Positions 8,090 through 16,209 are shown, counted from the stretch's first letter. The stretch is 64,000 bases of DNA from Desulfuromonas versatilis (GCF_019704135.1 NZ_AP024355.1:2412001-2476000), one strand, 5' to 3'. Translations and numbers: made by a program. Notes: generated by a model not told the origin, from the sequence alone.

Positions 8090-9088
8090 TTAGAACCCGC
8101 CGACTGCGATGGCGTTGAGGTTACCGGCATTGTTGAACCCGCCAGCGGTGCTGGAGTTGTTGATGATGCCGGCGTTGCCGTTGAAGGAATCCTGGAAGCT
8201 GACAGTGTTGGTCACGGCGGTGCCGCCCGCGCAGTCATCGCCCGCGCCGTTGGCGCCGATGGCATTGATGGCGCCGATCTGGGCCGATACCTGCAGCAGG
8301 TTGGCCTCGAGCTTCACGGACTGGTCGCGGTTGTCGTTGGTGGAGTTGTCGCTGTTGTCGTTGTAGGAGTCCTCGACGTCGTTGATGGCGCTGCCGTCCT
8401 GGGCGACGTTGGAATCATCGTTGTCGTCGGCGACGTTGTCGTTGTCGTTGCTGTTGTCGGTGTTGTAGGAGTCGTCGGCGATCGTGCTCTGATCCTGGGC
8501 CACGTTGGAGTCGTCATTTTCATTGGCGACGTTGTCGTTGTCGTAGTCGGTATCGGTGTTGTAGGACTCACGTACCGAGTTGTCCGTATTGAAGGAGTCG
8601 TCGTTGTCGTTGTCCTCGTTGTTCCAGTTGGCGGTGCTGTTCTGCTGGGCAACGGCCGAGCCGTCGTTGTCGATGGCTACCGGTACGTCCTCAATGCCGA
8701 CTTCGACGTTGGTGTTGGTGGAGTTGTCGCTGTTGTCGCTGTTGTCATTGAGGGAGTCGTTGGTAGCGGTGGAGTTCTGCTGAGCAACAGCGCTGTCATC
8801 GACATCGGCCGCGATGGGCACATCGGCATTGAGGTCGAGATCGGTCGAATTGTCGCTGTTGTCGTTGAAGGAATCGGTCGCGGCAGCTTTGAATGAATCA
8901 TTGACATCGACGGAGTTGTCGGTGTTGGTCGATGCGTCCAGGGTATTGTCATTCAGCGAGTTGTCCAAGGCCGTGCTGTCGTTCTGAGCTACGGCGGAAT
9001 CGGACGGGGTGCAGGATGACGGATCCTGGGCAAATGCTACCGTGGCCAGTCCCAGCATGGCGATAATGCATAGCAGTCTTTTCAACAT
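8090..9088 (-). CDS. Secreted Asp/Asn/Ser-rich repeat protein, probable amyloid or adhesin subunit (FapB/FapC-like)
   Basis: A 332-residue protein with a clear signal peptide (residues 1-20, ending VAFA). The mature part is extremely rich in Asp, Asn and Ser. It carries five repeats opening with SAVAQ or SNVAQ at residues 31, 99, 144, 194 and 226, each followed by D/N-S-L/F/Y-N-D/T-N-S-D-N runs. The C-terminal 60 residues change character: SFNGNAGIINNSSTAGGFNNAGNLNAIAV has the spacing of Fap amyloid repeats (SF-x-G-x-x-GI, then N, A-G and N positions). Two cysteines (26, 286) are present. GGAGGAG precedes the start. The acidic repeats might bind calcium. It is the likely main product of the locus. 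Confidence 0.65.
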   Translation of the reverse strand: MLKRLLCIIAMLGLATVAFAQDPSSCTPSDSAVAQNDSTALDNSLNDNTLDASTNTDNSVDVNDSFKAAATDSFNDNSDNSTDLDLNADVPIAADVDDSAVAQQNSTATNDSLNDNSDNSDNSTNTNVEVGIEDVPVAIDNDGSAVAQQNSTANWNNEDNDNDDSFNTDNSVRESYNTDTDYDNDNVANENDDSNVAQDQSTIADDSYNTDNSNDNDNVADDNDDSNVAQDGSAINDVEDSYNDNSDNSTNDNRDQSVKLEANLLQVSAQIGAINAIGANGAGDDCAGGTAVTNTVSFQDSFNGNAGIINNSSTAGGFNNAGNLNAIAVGGF

Positions 9089-9200
9089 GGTTCTCCTCCT
9101 TTAGAGTGTGGTACGACGTTAACTGCTGAACAACGGCATTTCCCCTTTCCCTCCCTTGAACTTCATTGCAATCAAGTAGGTCTTCTCTTGCTTCGCTGCA

Positions 9201-9590
9201 TCACCTCCCTTGTATTGAGATAGAGCTAATGCTGGCACCATTGGCCCGCTGGAATTTTTCGCTGCCGCGAACCCCGGGTTCGTCCCAGAGGATAATCGCC
9301 GAGGCCGAGAATCCGGGAAGCTCCGGCGTACTGATGCCGATGGCCTTGCCGCGGATGCTGCCGAGTTGCACGTCATTCAGTTCGTTTCCTGGCAACTCCA
9401 GATTTTTCAGGGGGGCGGGTTCGGCACGAACCCGGTCCTGGCAGCCATCCTCTTCGGGCGGGACTGTGCTCAGCCCATATAAGTCGCCCAACTGGGCCTT
9501 GGCGACCAGGATCGCTTCAAAGCCGTAAACATTCCCCGTAAGTCCCAGGAAGAGGAGGAGGATCGCGATACACTGTCCGTTCATTTTCAT
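9201..9590 (-). CDS. Small exported protein with RGK motif, first gene of the Fap-like locus
   Basis: A 129-residue protein with a signal peptide (residues 1-23, ending NVYG). The stretch ELNDVQLGSIRGK (about residues 70-82) matches the LSDEQMSEARGG stretch of the gene at 6722 in spacing and in the L-[SN]-D-x-Q-[LM]-x3-R-G core. The remainder shows ISTPELPGFSASAIILWDEPG and ends ISSISIQGR. ATG 9590 is preferred to GTG 9596 because GAGGG lies 5 bases before it. It is the first gene after the sigma-54 promoter, with 112 bp to the repeat-protein gene. No named family was recognised. A minor subunit or chaperone (FapA position) is possible. Confidence 0.55.
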   Translation of the reverse strand: MKMNGQCIAILLLFLGLTGNVYGFEAILVAKAQLGDLYGLSTVPPEEDGCQDRVRAEPAPLKNLELPGNELNDVQLGSIRGKAIGISTPELPGFSASAIILWDEPGVRGSEKFQRANGASISSISIQGR

Positions 9591-9639
9591 CGTCACCCTC
9601 GCAGCCGTTCGCGGTTTTTTAATTGCTGTCTTTTAATTT

Positions 9640-9655
9640 AGCAACACCCATGCCA
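9640..9655 (-). promoter_or_regulatory. Sigma-54 promoter of the Fap-like locus
   Basis: The minus strand reads TGGCATGGGTGTTGCT, matching the sigma-54 consensus TGGCACG-N4-TTGCW at all but one base, with GG-N10-GC spacing. It ends 50 bp before the ATG at 9590. Just upstream, two direct TTTCATGT copies (9664-9671 and 9684-9691, plus-strand reading) lie 20 bp apart, and TTTAC recurs at 9733, 9739 and 9746. These are candidate activator sites. The neighbouring gene encodes a sigma-54 activator. Confidence 0.82.
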
Positions 9656-9760
9656 AGGGCTTTTTTCATGTATTTTCAGCAACTTTCATGTTTTGGCCAG
9701 GCTAATTCCGTAAAGCATCCGGACAGGTCATTTTTACATTTACGTTTTACACATAAAAAA

Positions 9761-9787
9761 ATCCCCCGACATCTGCTGTCGGGGGAT
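9761..9787 (-). terminator. Rho-independent terminator of the sigma-54 regulator gene
   Basis: An 11-bp perfect stem, ATCCCCCGACA with its complement, has a 5-base loop. On the minus strand a run of seven T follows. It lies 28 bp after the regulator stop and insulates it from the Fap-like promoter. Confidence 0.9.
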
Positions 9788-9814
9788 CCGCAATGCGGGG
9801 ACATTCGGGAACCG

Positions 9815-11287
9815 TCATTGCCTGGCGGTCTCGTTTTCGATCTGATGTTTCTTCATCAGCGAGTAGAGGCTTGGGCGGCTGATGCCGAGCTGCCTGGCTG
9901 CCCTGGCGATAACGAAGTTGTTTTCCCGAAGGGTGCGCAGGACCACTTCCCGCTGGGTCTTGAACACCTGCTTTTTCAGGCCGCTTGGCTCCGCGGCTAC
10001 CTCGGCGGGTTCCAACTCCATATCCTGTGGCGAGATCAACTCCTGGGACGCCATCACTATGCCGCGGCGGATTTTGTTGATCATTTCCCGCACGTTGCCA
10101 TGCCAGGGATGGGCCATGATGGCGGTCTTGGCCTCGGGGGAAAACCCCTTGACCGGACTGCCCTCGTCCAGGGCGATCTTCTTGAGGAAATAGTTGGCCA
10201 GGACCAGTTTGTCGTCTCCACGCTCCCTCAAGGGGGGCAAGGTGATGGTGAATGCGTTTAGGCGGAAAAAGAGGTCATTGCGAAAGCCACCGTTGCCGGC
10301 CATGCTCTTCAGGTCGCAGTTGGTTGCTGCCAGGATGCGGACATCGACCTTTTTCCCCCCCTTGGCACCGATCCGCTCCACGATATGGTCTTCGAGGAAA
10401 CGCAGCAATTTGACCTGCAGCCCCGGGGGCAGCTCGCCGATTTCGTCGAGGAATATGGTCCCACCGTCGGCCAGTTCGAACTTTCCCTTGCGGGTCGCAT
10501 AAGCGCCTGTGAACGAGCCTTTTTCATATCCGAACAGCTCGGCTTCGATCAGCCCTTCGGGGATGGCGGCACAATTGAGCGCTACAAAGGGCTTGTCGCG
10601 GCGGTCGCTGCGTTCGTGAATGGCCCGCGCCGTCAATTCCTTGCCGGTACCGCTTTCGCCGAGGATCAGAACGTTCATGTCGGTCACCGCGACCTTGCGG
10701 ATCATGGTGAATACTTCGAGCATTACCGCCGTGGTGCCGACAAACTCTTCCTCCCGGGGTTCCCCATGGTACTTGAGCAGCTCCCGGTCCACGAGATTAA
10801 GCAGTTTTTCAATATTTATCGGATCGAGGTGGTCAAGGCGGCTCTGCAGGCGCTGGATAAAGGTGTTTTTCAGGTGGCGATCGAGGTAGTCGCTTTTTTC
10901 CAGATCCAGGGCTATACCGCACGCCTGGCAACGGGTGCGGACGCCCCCCTTCTCCTTGCCGCAATAGGGGCACTCGGTTCCGGTATTCAGGCGGTTGCGG
11001 ATATGTTCCCAGAGATTGCCCAGAGTAGAGCGATCAGGGTGATAGAATTTGACCGCCACGGCCCCGTTGATCTGGCGAATGACCTGCGCACAGAACTGCA
11101 CCTCGCCCTGCTCGGGCAACCGCGAGGAGAACCGCAGGACCCGGGCAGCCTCCCCCAACCCCTGGACCAGGGCCCCGCTGAGACTCAATTCTTTGATGAC
11201 CATTGATTTGTTTTGACTGGAAGTTCGTTGGGGGGTGGTCAATTTGACCGGCAATTCGGTTTTCACCCTGGCATCGATTCTTGCCAT
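9815..11287 (-). CDS. Sigma-54-dependent activator with PilZ-like domain, zinc ribbon, AAA+ and Fis HTH
   Basis: A 490-residue activator. Residues 1-90 resemble a PilZ domain: RIDAR gives the RxxxR half, and ELSLSG replaces the usual [D/N]xSxxG. CPYCG (106-110) and CQACG (120-124) form a zinc ribbon. The AAA+ domain has Walker A GESGTGKE (210-217), GSFTGA (257-262, a variant of GAFTGA that contacts sigma-54), Walker B TIFLDE (277-282) and FRNDLFFRL. A Fis-type HTH lies at about 455-485. There is no receiver domain, so control is probably by ligand, with c-di-GMP the obvious suggestion. ATG 11287 follows GGAGG; in-frame starts upstream lack a site. It sits next to, and probably drives, the sigma-54 promoter at 9640. 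Confidence 0.88.
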   Translation of the reverse strand: MARIDARVKTELPVKLTTPQRTSSQNKSMVIKELSLSGALVQGLGEAARVLRFSSRLPEQGEVQFCAQVIRQINGAVAVKFYHPDRSTLGNLWEHIRNRLNTGTECPYCGKEKGGVRTRCQACGIALDLEKSDYLDRHLKNTFIQRLQSRLDHLDPINIEKLLNLVDRELLKYHGEPREEEFVGTTAVMLEVFTMIRKVAVTDMNVLILGESGTGKELTARAIHERSDRRDKPFVALNCAAIPEGLIEAELFGYEKGSFTGAYATRKGKFELADGGTIFLDEIGELPPGLQVKLLRFLEDHIVERIGAKGGKKVDVRILAATNCDLKSMAGNGGFRNDLFFRLNAFTITLPPLRERGDDKLVLANYFLKKIALDEGSPVKGFSPEAKTAIMAHPWHGNVREMINKIRRGIVMASQELISPQDMELEPAEVAAEPSGLKKQVFKTQREVVLRTLRENNFVIARAARQLGISRPSLYSLMKKHQIENETARQ

Positions 11288-11591
11288 GGAATACCCTCCA
11301 CCTTCAAAGCTACAGCTGTGCCCGCCGCGAAATCCGGGAGCACCAAAATGAGGCCGACCTAACCTTTGCCTCCACTCTAGCACCATTCCCCGACCTGTCA
11401 ATTGTCCATGTAAGGCATTTCTAATTTACTGGAAAGAAAAAAGAGCGACGAATAAACGTCGCTCTTTCGGGTGCTTGGGAATTTTCTTAACGAAAAAAGG
11501 GGGGAAAATCAATCCAAAGGGGCAGGCGTTTTACACCCAAGGGTTGGGTATCTCTTTCTGCCTGTACCCCCCTCCAGCCGGACGAAAAAAA
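11288..11591. other. Intergenic interval with regulator promoter region and a terminator
   Basis: About 300 bp lie between the regulator and the first His/Met-rich gene. The part next to the regulator (to about 11440) must hold its promoter, but no clear -35/-10 pair was found. The terminator at 11441-11466 lies in the rest. No gene was found here. Confidence 0.5.
11441..11466 (-). terminator. Rho-independent terminator after the cus-linked genes
   Basis: A 10-bp stem, AAGAGCGACG with CGTCGCTCTT, has a 6-base loop. On the minus strand TTTTTTCTTT follows. It lies about 125 bp beyond the last His/Met-rich gene and would end the efflux operon transcript. Confidence 0.85.
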
Positions 11592-12107
11592 TTAATTCCC
11601 GGAATATTCAAACTGGAAGTTCCGCTTCTTGCCGTCCGCCAGTTTGGTCCCGATTTCAAACTCATAGCGCCCCGGGGCGGCGAGGGTCACGTCCGCACCG
11701 AAATGCCCCTCCATCCCCATCAGCTTTATGGGCTCGCTCTTCATCCCGTCAGGCCCCTTGATCTTGATGGCGGCCATCCCCGATTCAACGGGTTTGCCCG
11801 TCGCGGTATCCATGAACATCACCATGAAATGGTGGGTTTCCGTCATGCCCATTTTGCTCATGGCGGCCTTGACATCCTTGAGGTGGGCCATGGCCTTGAT
11901 GCCGTTCTCGGTGGATTCGCCAAGCATGACCATGTCACCTTCCATCATCATGCCGCCATGCTCCATGGCGCCATGGCCCTGGTGCTCCATCTTTTCATGC
12001 CCCTGGCCATGCTCCAACTCCCCTTTTTCGTGGCTCATCGCGGCTGCGGAGAGAGGAAGAGACAATCCGAACAGCACCGCTGCAGCAATCACTGTTATGG
12101 CTTTCAT
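11592..12107 (-). CDS. His/Met-rich periplasmic protein, copper-efflux linked (paralogue 2)
   Basis: A 171-residue protein with a signal peptide (residues 1-23, ending SAAA). A loop with many His and Met (MSHEKGELEHGQGHEKMEHQGHG...HGGMMM) is followed by a conserved domain with HLKDVKAAMSKMGMTETHHFMVMF and GHFGADVTLAAPGRYEFEIGTKLADGKKR. The latter recalls FixH/YtkA-like beta-sandwich domains. His/Met clusters suit binding of Cu(I) or Ag(I). It is clearly paralogous to the next gene upstream and lies downstream of cusA, so metal buffering or delivery to the efflux pump is a fair inference. GGAGAA precedes the ATG. No named family was recognised with certainty. Confidence 0.7.
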   Translation of the reverse strand: MKAITVIAAAVLFGLSLPLSAAAMSHEKGELEHGQGHEKMEHQGHGAMEHGGMMMEGDMVMLGESTENGIKAMAHLKDVKAAMSKMGMTETHHFMVMFMDTATGKPVESGMAAIKIKGPDGMKSEPIKLMGMEGHFGADVTLAAPGRYEFEIGTKLADGKKRNFQFEYSGN

Positions 12108-12206
12108 CGAACGGTTCTCCTTGGAAGGGATCTATTGCGGTTTGTTGCCCGCGATTATTTTACCACGACGTCGCAACTTCGCACGTTTTCCGGGGCCCGC
12201 GGCTGC

Positions 12207-12710
12207 CTATTTGACGTCGTAGTGCAGGTGATACTGGCGCTTTTTGCCGTCCTCGAGCTTGGTGCCGACTTTGAAGTGGTACTCCCCGGGTTGGGCCATG
12301 ACGACGTCCGCACCGAAATGCCCCTGCATCCCCATCAGCGAAACGGGCGCGCCTTCCTTGCCCTCGGGAGTTTTGATCTTGACCGCCACGGTCCCTTCCT
12401 CGATGGGTTTGCCGGTGGCCTCGTCGGTGAACATGACCATGAAATGATGGGTTTCCTTCATGCCCATTTTCCCCATGGCCTCCTTGACGTCCTTGAGGTG
12501 GACTATGGCCTTGACGCCGTCCTTGGTCTGCTCGCCGAGCATGATGGTGCCGTCTTCCATGGCCATGCCGCCATGCTCGCCGTGGCCGCCGTGACCTTTG
12601 TCCTCACCAGCCATGTGCTCCCCGCCGTGACCATGGTCCATGGCGAAAGCGGCGAAGGGAGCCGAAGCGAGCAGAAGGGTTGCAAAAATGGCGATCAGTC
12701 TGTTTTTCAT
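12207..12710 (-). CDS. His/Met-rich periplasmic protein, copper-efflux linked (paralogue 1)
   Basis: A 167-residue protein with a signal peptide (residues 1-23, ending AAFA), then MDHGHGGEHMAGEDKGHGGHGEHGGMAM, a dense His/Gly/Met metal-binding tail. The second half has HLKDVKEAMGKMGMKETHHFMVMF and GHFGADVVMAQPGEYHFKVGTKLEDGKKR. It aligns with the neighbouring paralogue over nearly the full length, indicating tandem duplication. The gene follows cusA by 116 bp; a small palindrome (CGTCCTGC-A-GCAGGACG, 12752-12768) in that gap may fold in the transcript. AGGAGG precedes the start. A periplasmic copper or silver chaperone is the likely role, inferred from composition and context. Confidence 0.72.
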   Translation of the reverse strand: MKNRLIAIFATLLLASAPFAAFAMDHGHGGEHMAGEDKGHGGHGEHGGMAMEDGTIMLGEQTKDGVKAIVHLKDVKEAMGKMGMKETHHFMVMFTDEATGKPIEEGTVAVKIKTPEGKEGAPVSLMGMQGHFGADVVMAQPGEYHFKVGTKLEDGKKRQYHLHYDVK

Positions 12711-12826
12711 GTGTTCCTCCTATGTTGTTGTATAGCGGAAGCTCCGCGTTTCGTCCTGCAGCAGGACGCATTTATTTTCCAACCTGTCAACTAACCGGTG
12801 CCCATTCCTTTGCCGATGGTCACCAG

Positions 12827-15800
12827 TCAGTGTTCCTCGATATCTCCTTCCGCGGTGGGCACCAGAGATTTGTCGAGCTTATGCCCGCGCCAGAGGAAGA
12901 AGATGACCGGGTAGACCATCAGCTCCATGATCCCCGAGGTCACCACCCCGCCGACCATCGGCGCGGCGATGCGCTTCATGACGTCGGCCCCGGCGCCGTG
13001 GCTCCACATGATCGGCAGCAGGCCGGCGATGATCACGGCGATGGTCATGATCTTGGGCCGGATGCGCTTGACCGCCCCGTGGTGGATCGCCTGCTTGAGG
13101 TCGCCGCGGGTCAGCATGCGCCCCTGGTCGCCCCAGAGTTTGTGGGCAAGATCCAGGTAGAGCAGCATCACCACCCCGGTTTCGGCGTCGAGCCCGGCCA
13201 GGGCGATGACCCCGACCCAGACCGCCACCGAGGTGTTGTAGTCGAGCAGGTAGAGGAACCAGAAGGCCCCCACCAAGGAGAAGGGTACGGCCAGGAACAC
13301 GATGCCGGTCTTGATCACCGATTTGGTGCTCATGTAGATGATGACGAAGATGATCAGCACGGTGAGCGGAATGATGACCATGAAGCGCTTCTTGGCCGAC
13401 TCCATGTACTCGAACTGGCCGCTCCAGACGATGCTGTAGCCCGGCGGCAGCTGGATCTGCTCGCCGACGGCCTGCTGGGCGTTTTTCACGTAGGTGCCGA
13501 CGTCGATGCCGCGCAGGTCGACGTAAACCCAGGCGGTGCGCCGGGCGTTTTCGCTCTTGATGCCCGGCGGGCCTTTCTTGATCTCGATGGTCGCCAGCTG
13601 CGAGATCGGCACGTGCTTGCCGTCCTTGAGCGGCACCAGCACCCGGTTGAGGGCCGGCAGGTCGTTGCGGTAGTCGCGCAGGTAGCGGATGTTGACCGGG
13701 TAGCGCTCGAGGCCCTCGACGGTCTGGGTGACGTTCATGCCGCCGATGGCCGCCTGGATGATGTCCTGCACCTCGCCGACGGTCAGCCCGTAGCGGGCAG
13801 CTTCTCCCCGGTCGATGGTGAAGTCGAGGTAGTTGCCGCCGACCACCCGCTCGGAGAAGGCGCTCAGCGTCCCCGGCAGGGTGCGCACCAGGGCCTCGAC
13901 CTGCTCGCCGAGATCCGAGAGGGTCTGCAGATCGGGCCCCATGATCTTGATGCCGACGGGGGTCTTGATGCCGGTGGAGAGCATGTCGATGCGGGTTTTG
14001 ATCGGCATGGTCCAGGCGTTGGTCAGCCCCGGGAAGGCGATGGCGTTGTTCAGCTCCTCGGTGAGCTTCTCCACCGAGATCGGCTTCTCTTCCGGCCAGA
14101 CCCAGCGCAGCGGCTTCTTGACGAGCTCCAGGGCTTCGGGCCAGTTCGAGTAGAAGCGCGGCGCCGGCACCTTGCGCCACTCATCCTCGGGCTTGAGCAT
14201 GATGGTGGTCTCGATCATCGAGAGGGGCGCGGGGTCGGTGGCGGTTTCGGCACGGCCGATCTTGCCGAAGGTGTGGTGCACCTCGGGGAAACTGGCGATG
14301 ATCCGGTCGGTCTGCTGCAGCAGTTCGCGGGCCTTGGTCACCGAGATGCCCGGCATGGTGGTCGGCATGTAGAGCAGGTCGCCCTCGTAGAGCGGCGGCA
14401 TGAACTCGCTGCCCATCTTGCTGAGGGGATACCAGATCGAGAGAATCAGCAGCAGCGCCACCAGCAGGGTCATCTTGCGCCACTTGAGCACGAAATCGAC
14501 CACCGGATGGTAGACCCAGATCAGGAAGCGGTTGACCGGGTTGGCGTGCTCGGGCTTGATCTTGCCGCGGATGAACCAGCCCATGAGAATCGGCACGATG
14601 GTCACCGCCAGCAGCGCCGAGGCGCCCATGGCGTAGGTCTTGGTGAAGGCCAGCGGCTTGAACATCCGACCCGACTGCTCCTGCAGGGTGAAGACCGGCA
14701 CGAAGGAGACGGTGATCACCAGCAGCGAGTAGAACAGGGTCGGGCCGACCTCCTTGGCCGAGGCGAGGATGATCTCCCAGTGCGGCTTTTTGCCCTGGTC
14801 GCGCTCCAGGTGCTTGTGGGCGTTCTCGATCATGATGATCGCCGCGTCGATCATGGCGCCGATGGCGATGGCGATGCCGCCGAGGCTCATGATGTTGGCG
14901 TTGATCCCCTGGGCGTGCATGATGACGAAGGCGATCAGGATCGCCACCGGCAGGGTGAAGATCGCCACGAAGGCGCTGGGCAGGTGGAACAGGAACAGCG
15001 CGGTGACCAGGGCGACGACGATGCTCTCCTCGAGCAGTTTCTCCTTGAGGGTGTCCACCGCCCGTTCGATGAGCCCGGAGCGGTCGTAGACGGTGCGGAT
15101 GGTCACCCCCTCGGGCAGCCCGGCCTTGAGGCTTTCGAGCTTGGCCTTGACGTTCTCGATGGTCTGCAGGGCGTTCTCGCCGAAGCGCATGACGATAATG
15201 CCGCCCACTGCTTCGCCCTTGCCGTCCAGCTCGGCGAGGCCCCGGCGCAGCTCGGGGCCGATCTTGACCTCGGCCAGGTCGCGCAGCAGGATCGGCGTGC
15301 CGCGGCTGTCGGTGCCGACCACGACCTTTTCCAAGTCGTCCACCGAGCGGATATACCCTAGCCCCCTCACCATGAATTCGGTCTCGGCCATCTCCACCAG
15401 GCGCCCGCCGACGTCGTTGTTGCTGGCCTGGATGGCGCGGCGGATCTGCGGGATGGTGATGTGGTAGGCGAGCAGCCGGGCCGGGTCGACGGCCACCTGG
15501 TACTGTTTGACGTAGCCGCCGATGGAGGCGACCTCGGCGACCCCGTCCACCGCGGTCAGCTCGTAGCGCAGGAACCAGTCCTGGATCGAGCGCAGCTGCT
15601 GCAGGTCGTGCTTGTCGCTTTCGAGCACGTACTCGTAAATCCAGCCGACCCCGGTAGCGTCGGGCCCGAGGCTCGGGGTGACCCCCTTGGGCAGCTTGCC
15701 CGCGGCGTAGTTCAGGTACTCGAGCACCCGCGAGCGGGCCCAGTAGAGGTCAGTGCCGTCCTCGAAGATGATGTAGACGAAAGAGAAGCCGAAAAAGGAG

Positions 15801-16054
15801 TAGCCGCGCACCACCTTGGCGTAGGGGACAGCCAGCATCTGCGTGGTCAGCGGATAGGTGACCTGGTCCTCCACCACCTGCGGGGCCTGCCCGGGGTATT
15901 CGGTGAAGATGATCACCTGCACGTCCGAGAGATCGGGGATGGCGTCCACCGGTGTCTTGCTCAGGGAGTAAATGCCCGCCACGATGACGAAGACCGTGAG
16001 CAGGGTCACCATGAACTTGTTGCGGATGGACCATTCGATGATTTTTTCAAGCAT
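12827..16054 (-). CDS. cusA: Copper/silver efflux RND pump, inner-membrane subunit
   Basis: A 1075-residue heavy-metal-efflux RND protein (E. coli CusA has 1047). It shows NIMSLGGIAIAIGAMIDAAIIMIEN in transmembrane helix 4 with the proton-relay acidic residue. The three methionines that bind Cu(I)/Ag(I) in CusA are conserved in context: LLYMPTT (M563), LSMIETT (M613) and IDMLSTG (M691). That favours copper/silver over the Czc-type divalent metals. It works with the CusB adaptor and CusC channel as a proton-driven tripartite pump. No good ribosome site is visible before ATG 16054. A 184-bp repeat-bearing gap separates it from cusB. Confidence 0.93.
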   Translation of the reverse strand: MLEKIIEWSIRNKFMVTLLTVFVIVAGIYSLSKTPVDAIPDLSDVQVIIFTEYPGQAPQVVEDQVTYPLTTQMLAVPYAKVVRGYSFFGFSFVYIIFEDGTDLYWARSRVLEYLNYAAGKLPKGVTPSLGPDATGVGWIYEYVLESDKHDLQQLRSIQDWFLRYELTAVDGVAEVASIGGYVKQYQVAVDPARLLAYHITIPQIRRAIQASNNDVGGRLVEMAETEFMVRGLGYIRSVDDLEKVVVGTDSRGTPILLRDLAEVKIGPELRRGLAELDGKGEAVGGIIVMRFGENALQTIENVKAKLESLKAGLPEGVTIRTVYDRSGLIERAVDTLKEKLLEESIVVALVTALFLFHLPSAFVAIFTLPVAILIAFVIMHAQGINANIMSLGGIAIAIGAMIDAAIIMIENAHKHLERDQGKKPHWEIILASAKEVGPTLFYSLLVITVSFVPVFTLQEQSGRMFKPLAFTKTYAMGASALLAVTIVPILMGWFIRGKIKPEHANPVNRFLIWVYHPVVDFVLKWRKMTLLVALLLILSIWYPLSKMGSEFMPPLYEGDLLYMPTTMPGISVTKARELLQQTDRIIASFPEVHHTFGKIGRAETATDPAPLSMIETTIMLKPEDEWRKVPAPRFYSNWPEALELVKKPLRWVWPEEKPISVEKLTEELNNAIAFPGLTNAWTMPIKTRIDMLSTGIKTPVGIKIMGPDLQTLSDLGEQVEALVRTLPGTLSAFSERVVGGNYLDFTIDRGEAARYGLTVGEVQDIIQAAIGGMNVTQTVEGLERYPVNIRYLRDYRNDLPALNRVLVPLKDGKHVPISQLATIEIKKGPPGIKSENARRTAWVYVDLRGIDVGTYVKNAQQAVGEQIQLPPGYSIVWSGQFEYMESAKKRFMVIIPLTVLIIFVIIYMSTKSVIKTGIVFLAVPFSLVGAFWFLYLLDYNTSVAVWVGVIALAGLDAETGVVMLLYLDLAHKLWGDQGRMLTRGDLKQAIHHGAVKRIRPKIMTIAVIIAGLLPIMWSHGAGADVMKRIAAPMVGGVVTSGIMELMVYPVIFFLWRGHKLDKSLVPTAEGDIEEH

Positions 16055-16209
16055 ATTTAAAACCAGTGATTAGTGATGGGTGACTGGTGATTGGTAAAAC
16101 CCGTCTGCCGGGGACGACCCTTGGGATCGGCCTGGGTGGGTGAACCGTCTCGAACCCCGGGGCGGGTGATCCTTGTCGAGCCCTTGGGCGGGTAACCCGT
16201 CTCGAACCC

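Noticed and set aside
8015-8896. 293-codon plus-strand frame, very rich in Val and Gly
   Set aside because: It is the complement of the Asp/Asn/Ser repeats (GTC/GTT runs); no ribosome site or family resemblance.
9119-9200. Possible short peptide gene ending KGGKGEMPLFSS
   Set aside because: No ribosome site at the ATG and the larger frame overlaps the exported-protein gene; not supported.
12680-15361. 893-codon plus-strand frame
   Set aside because: It lies antisense to cusA, which is conserved over its whole length, so the open frame is a GC-bias artefact.
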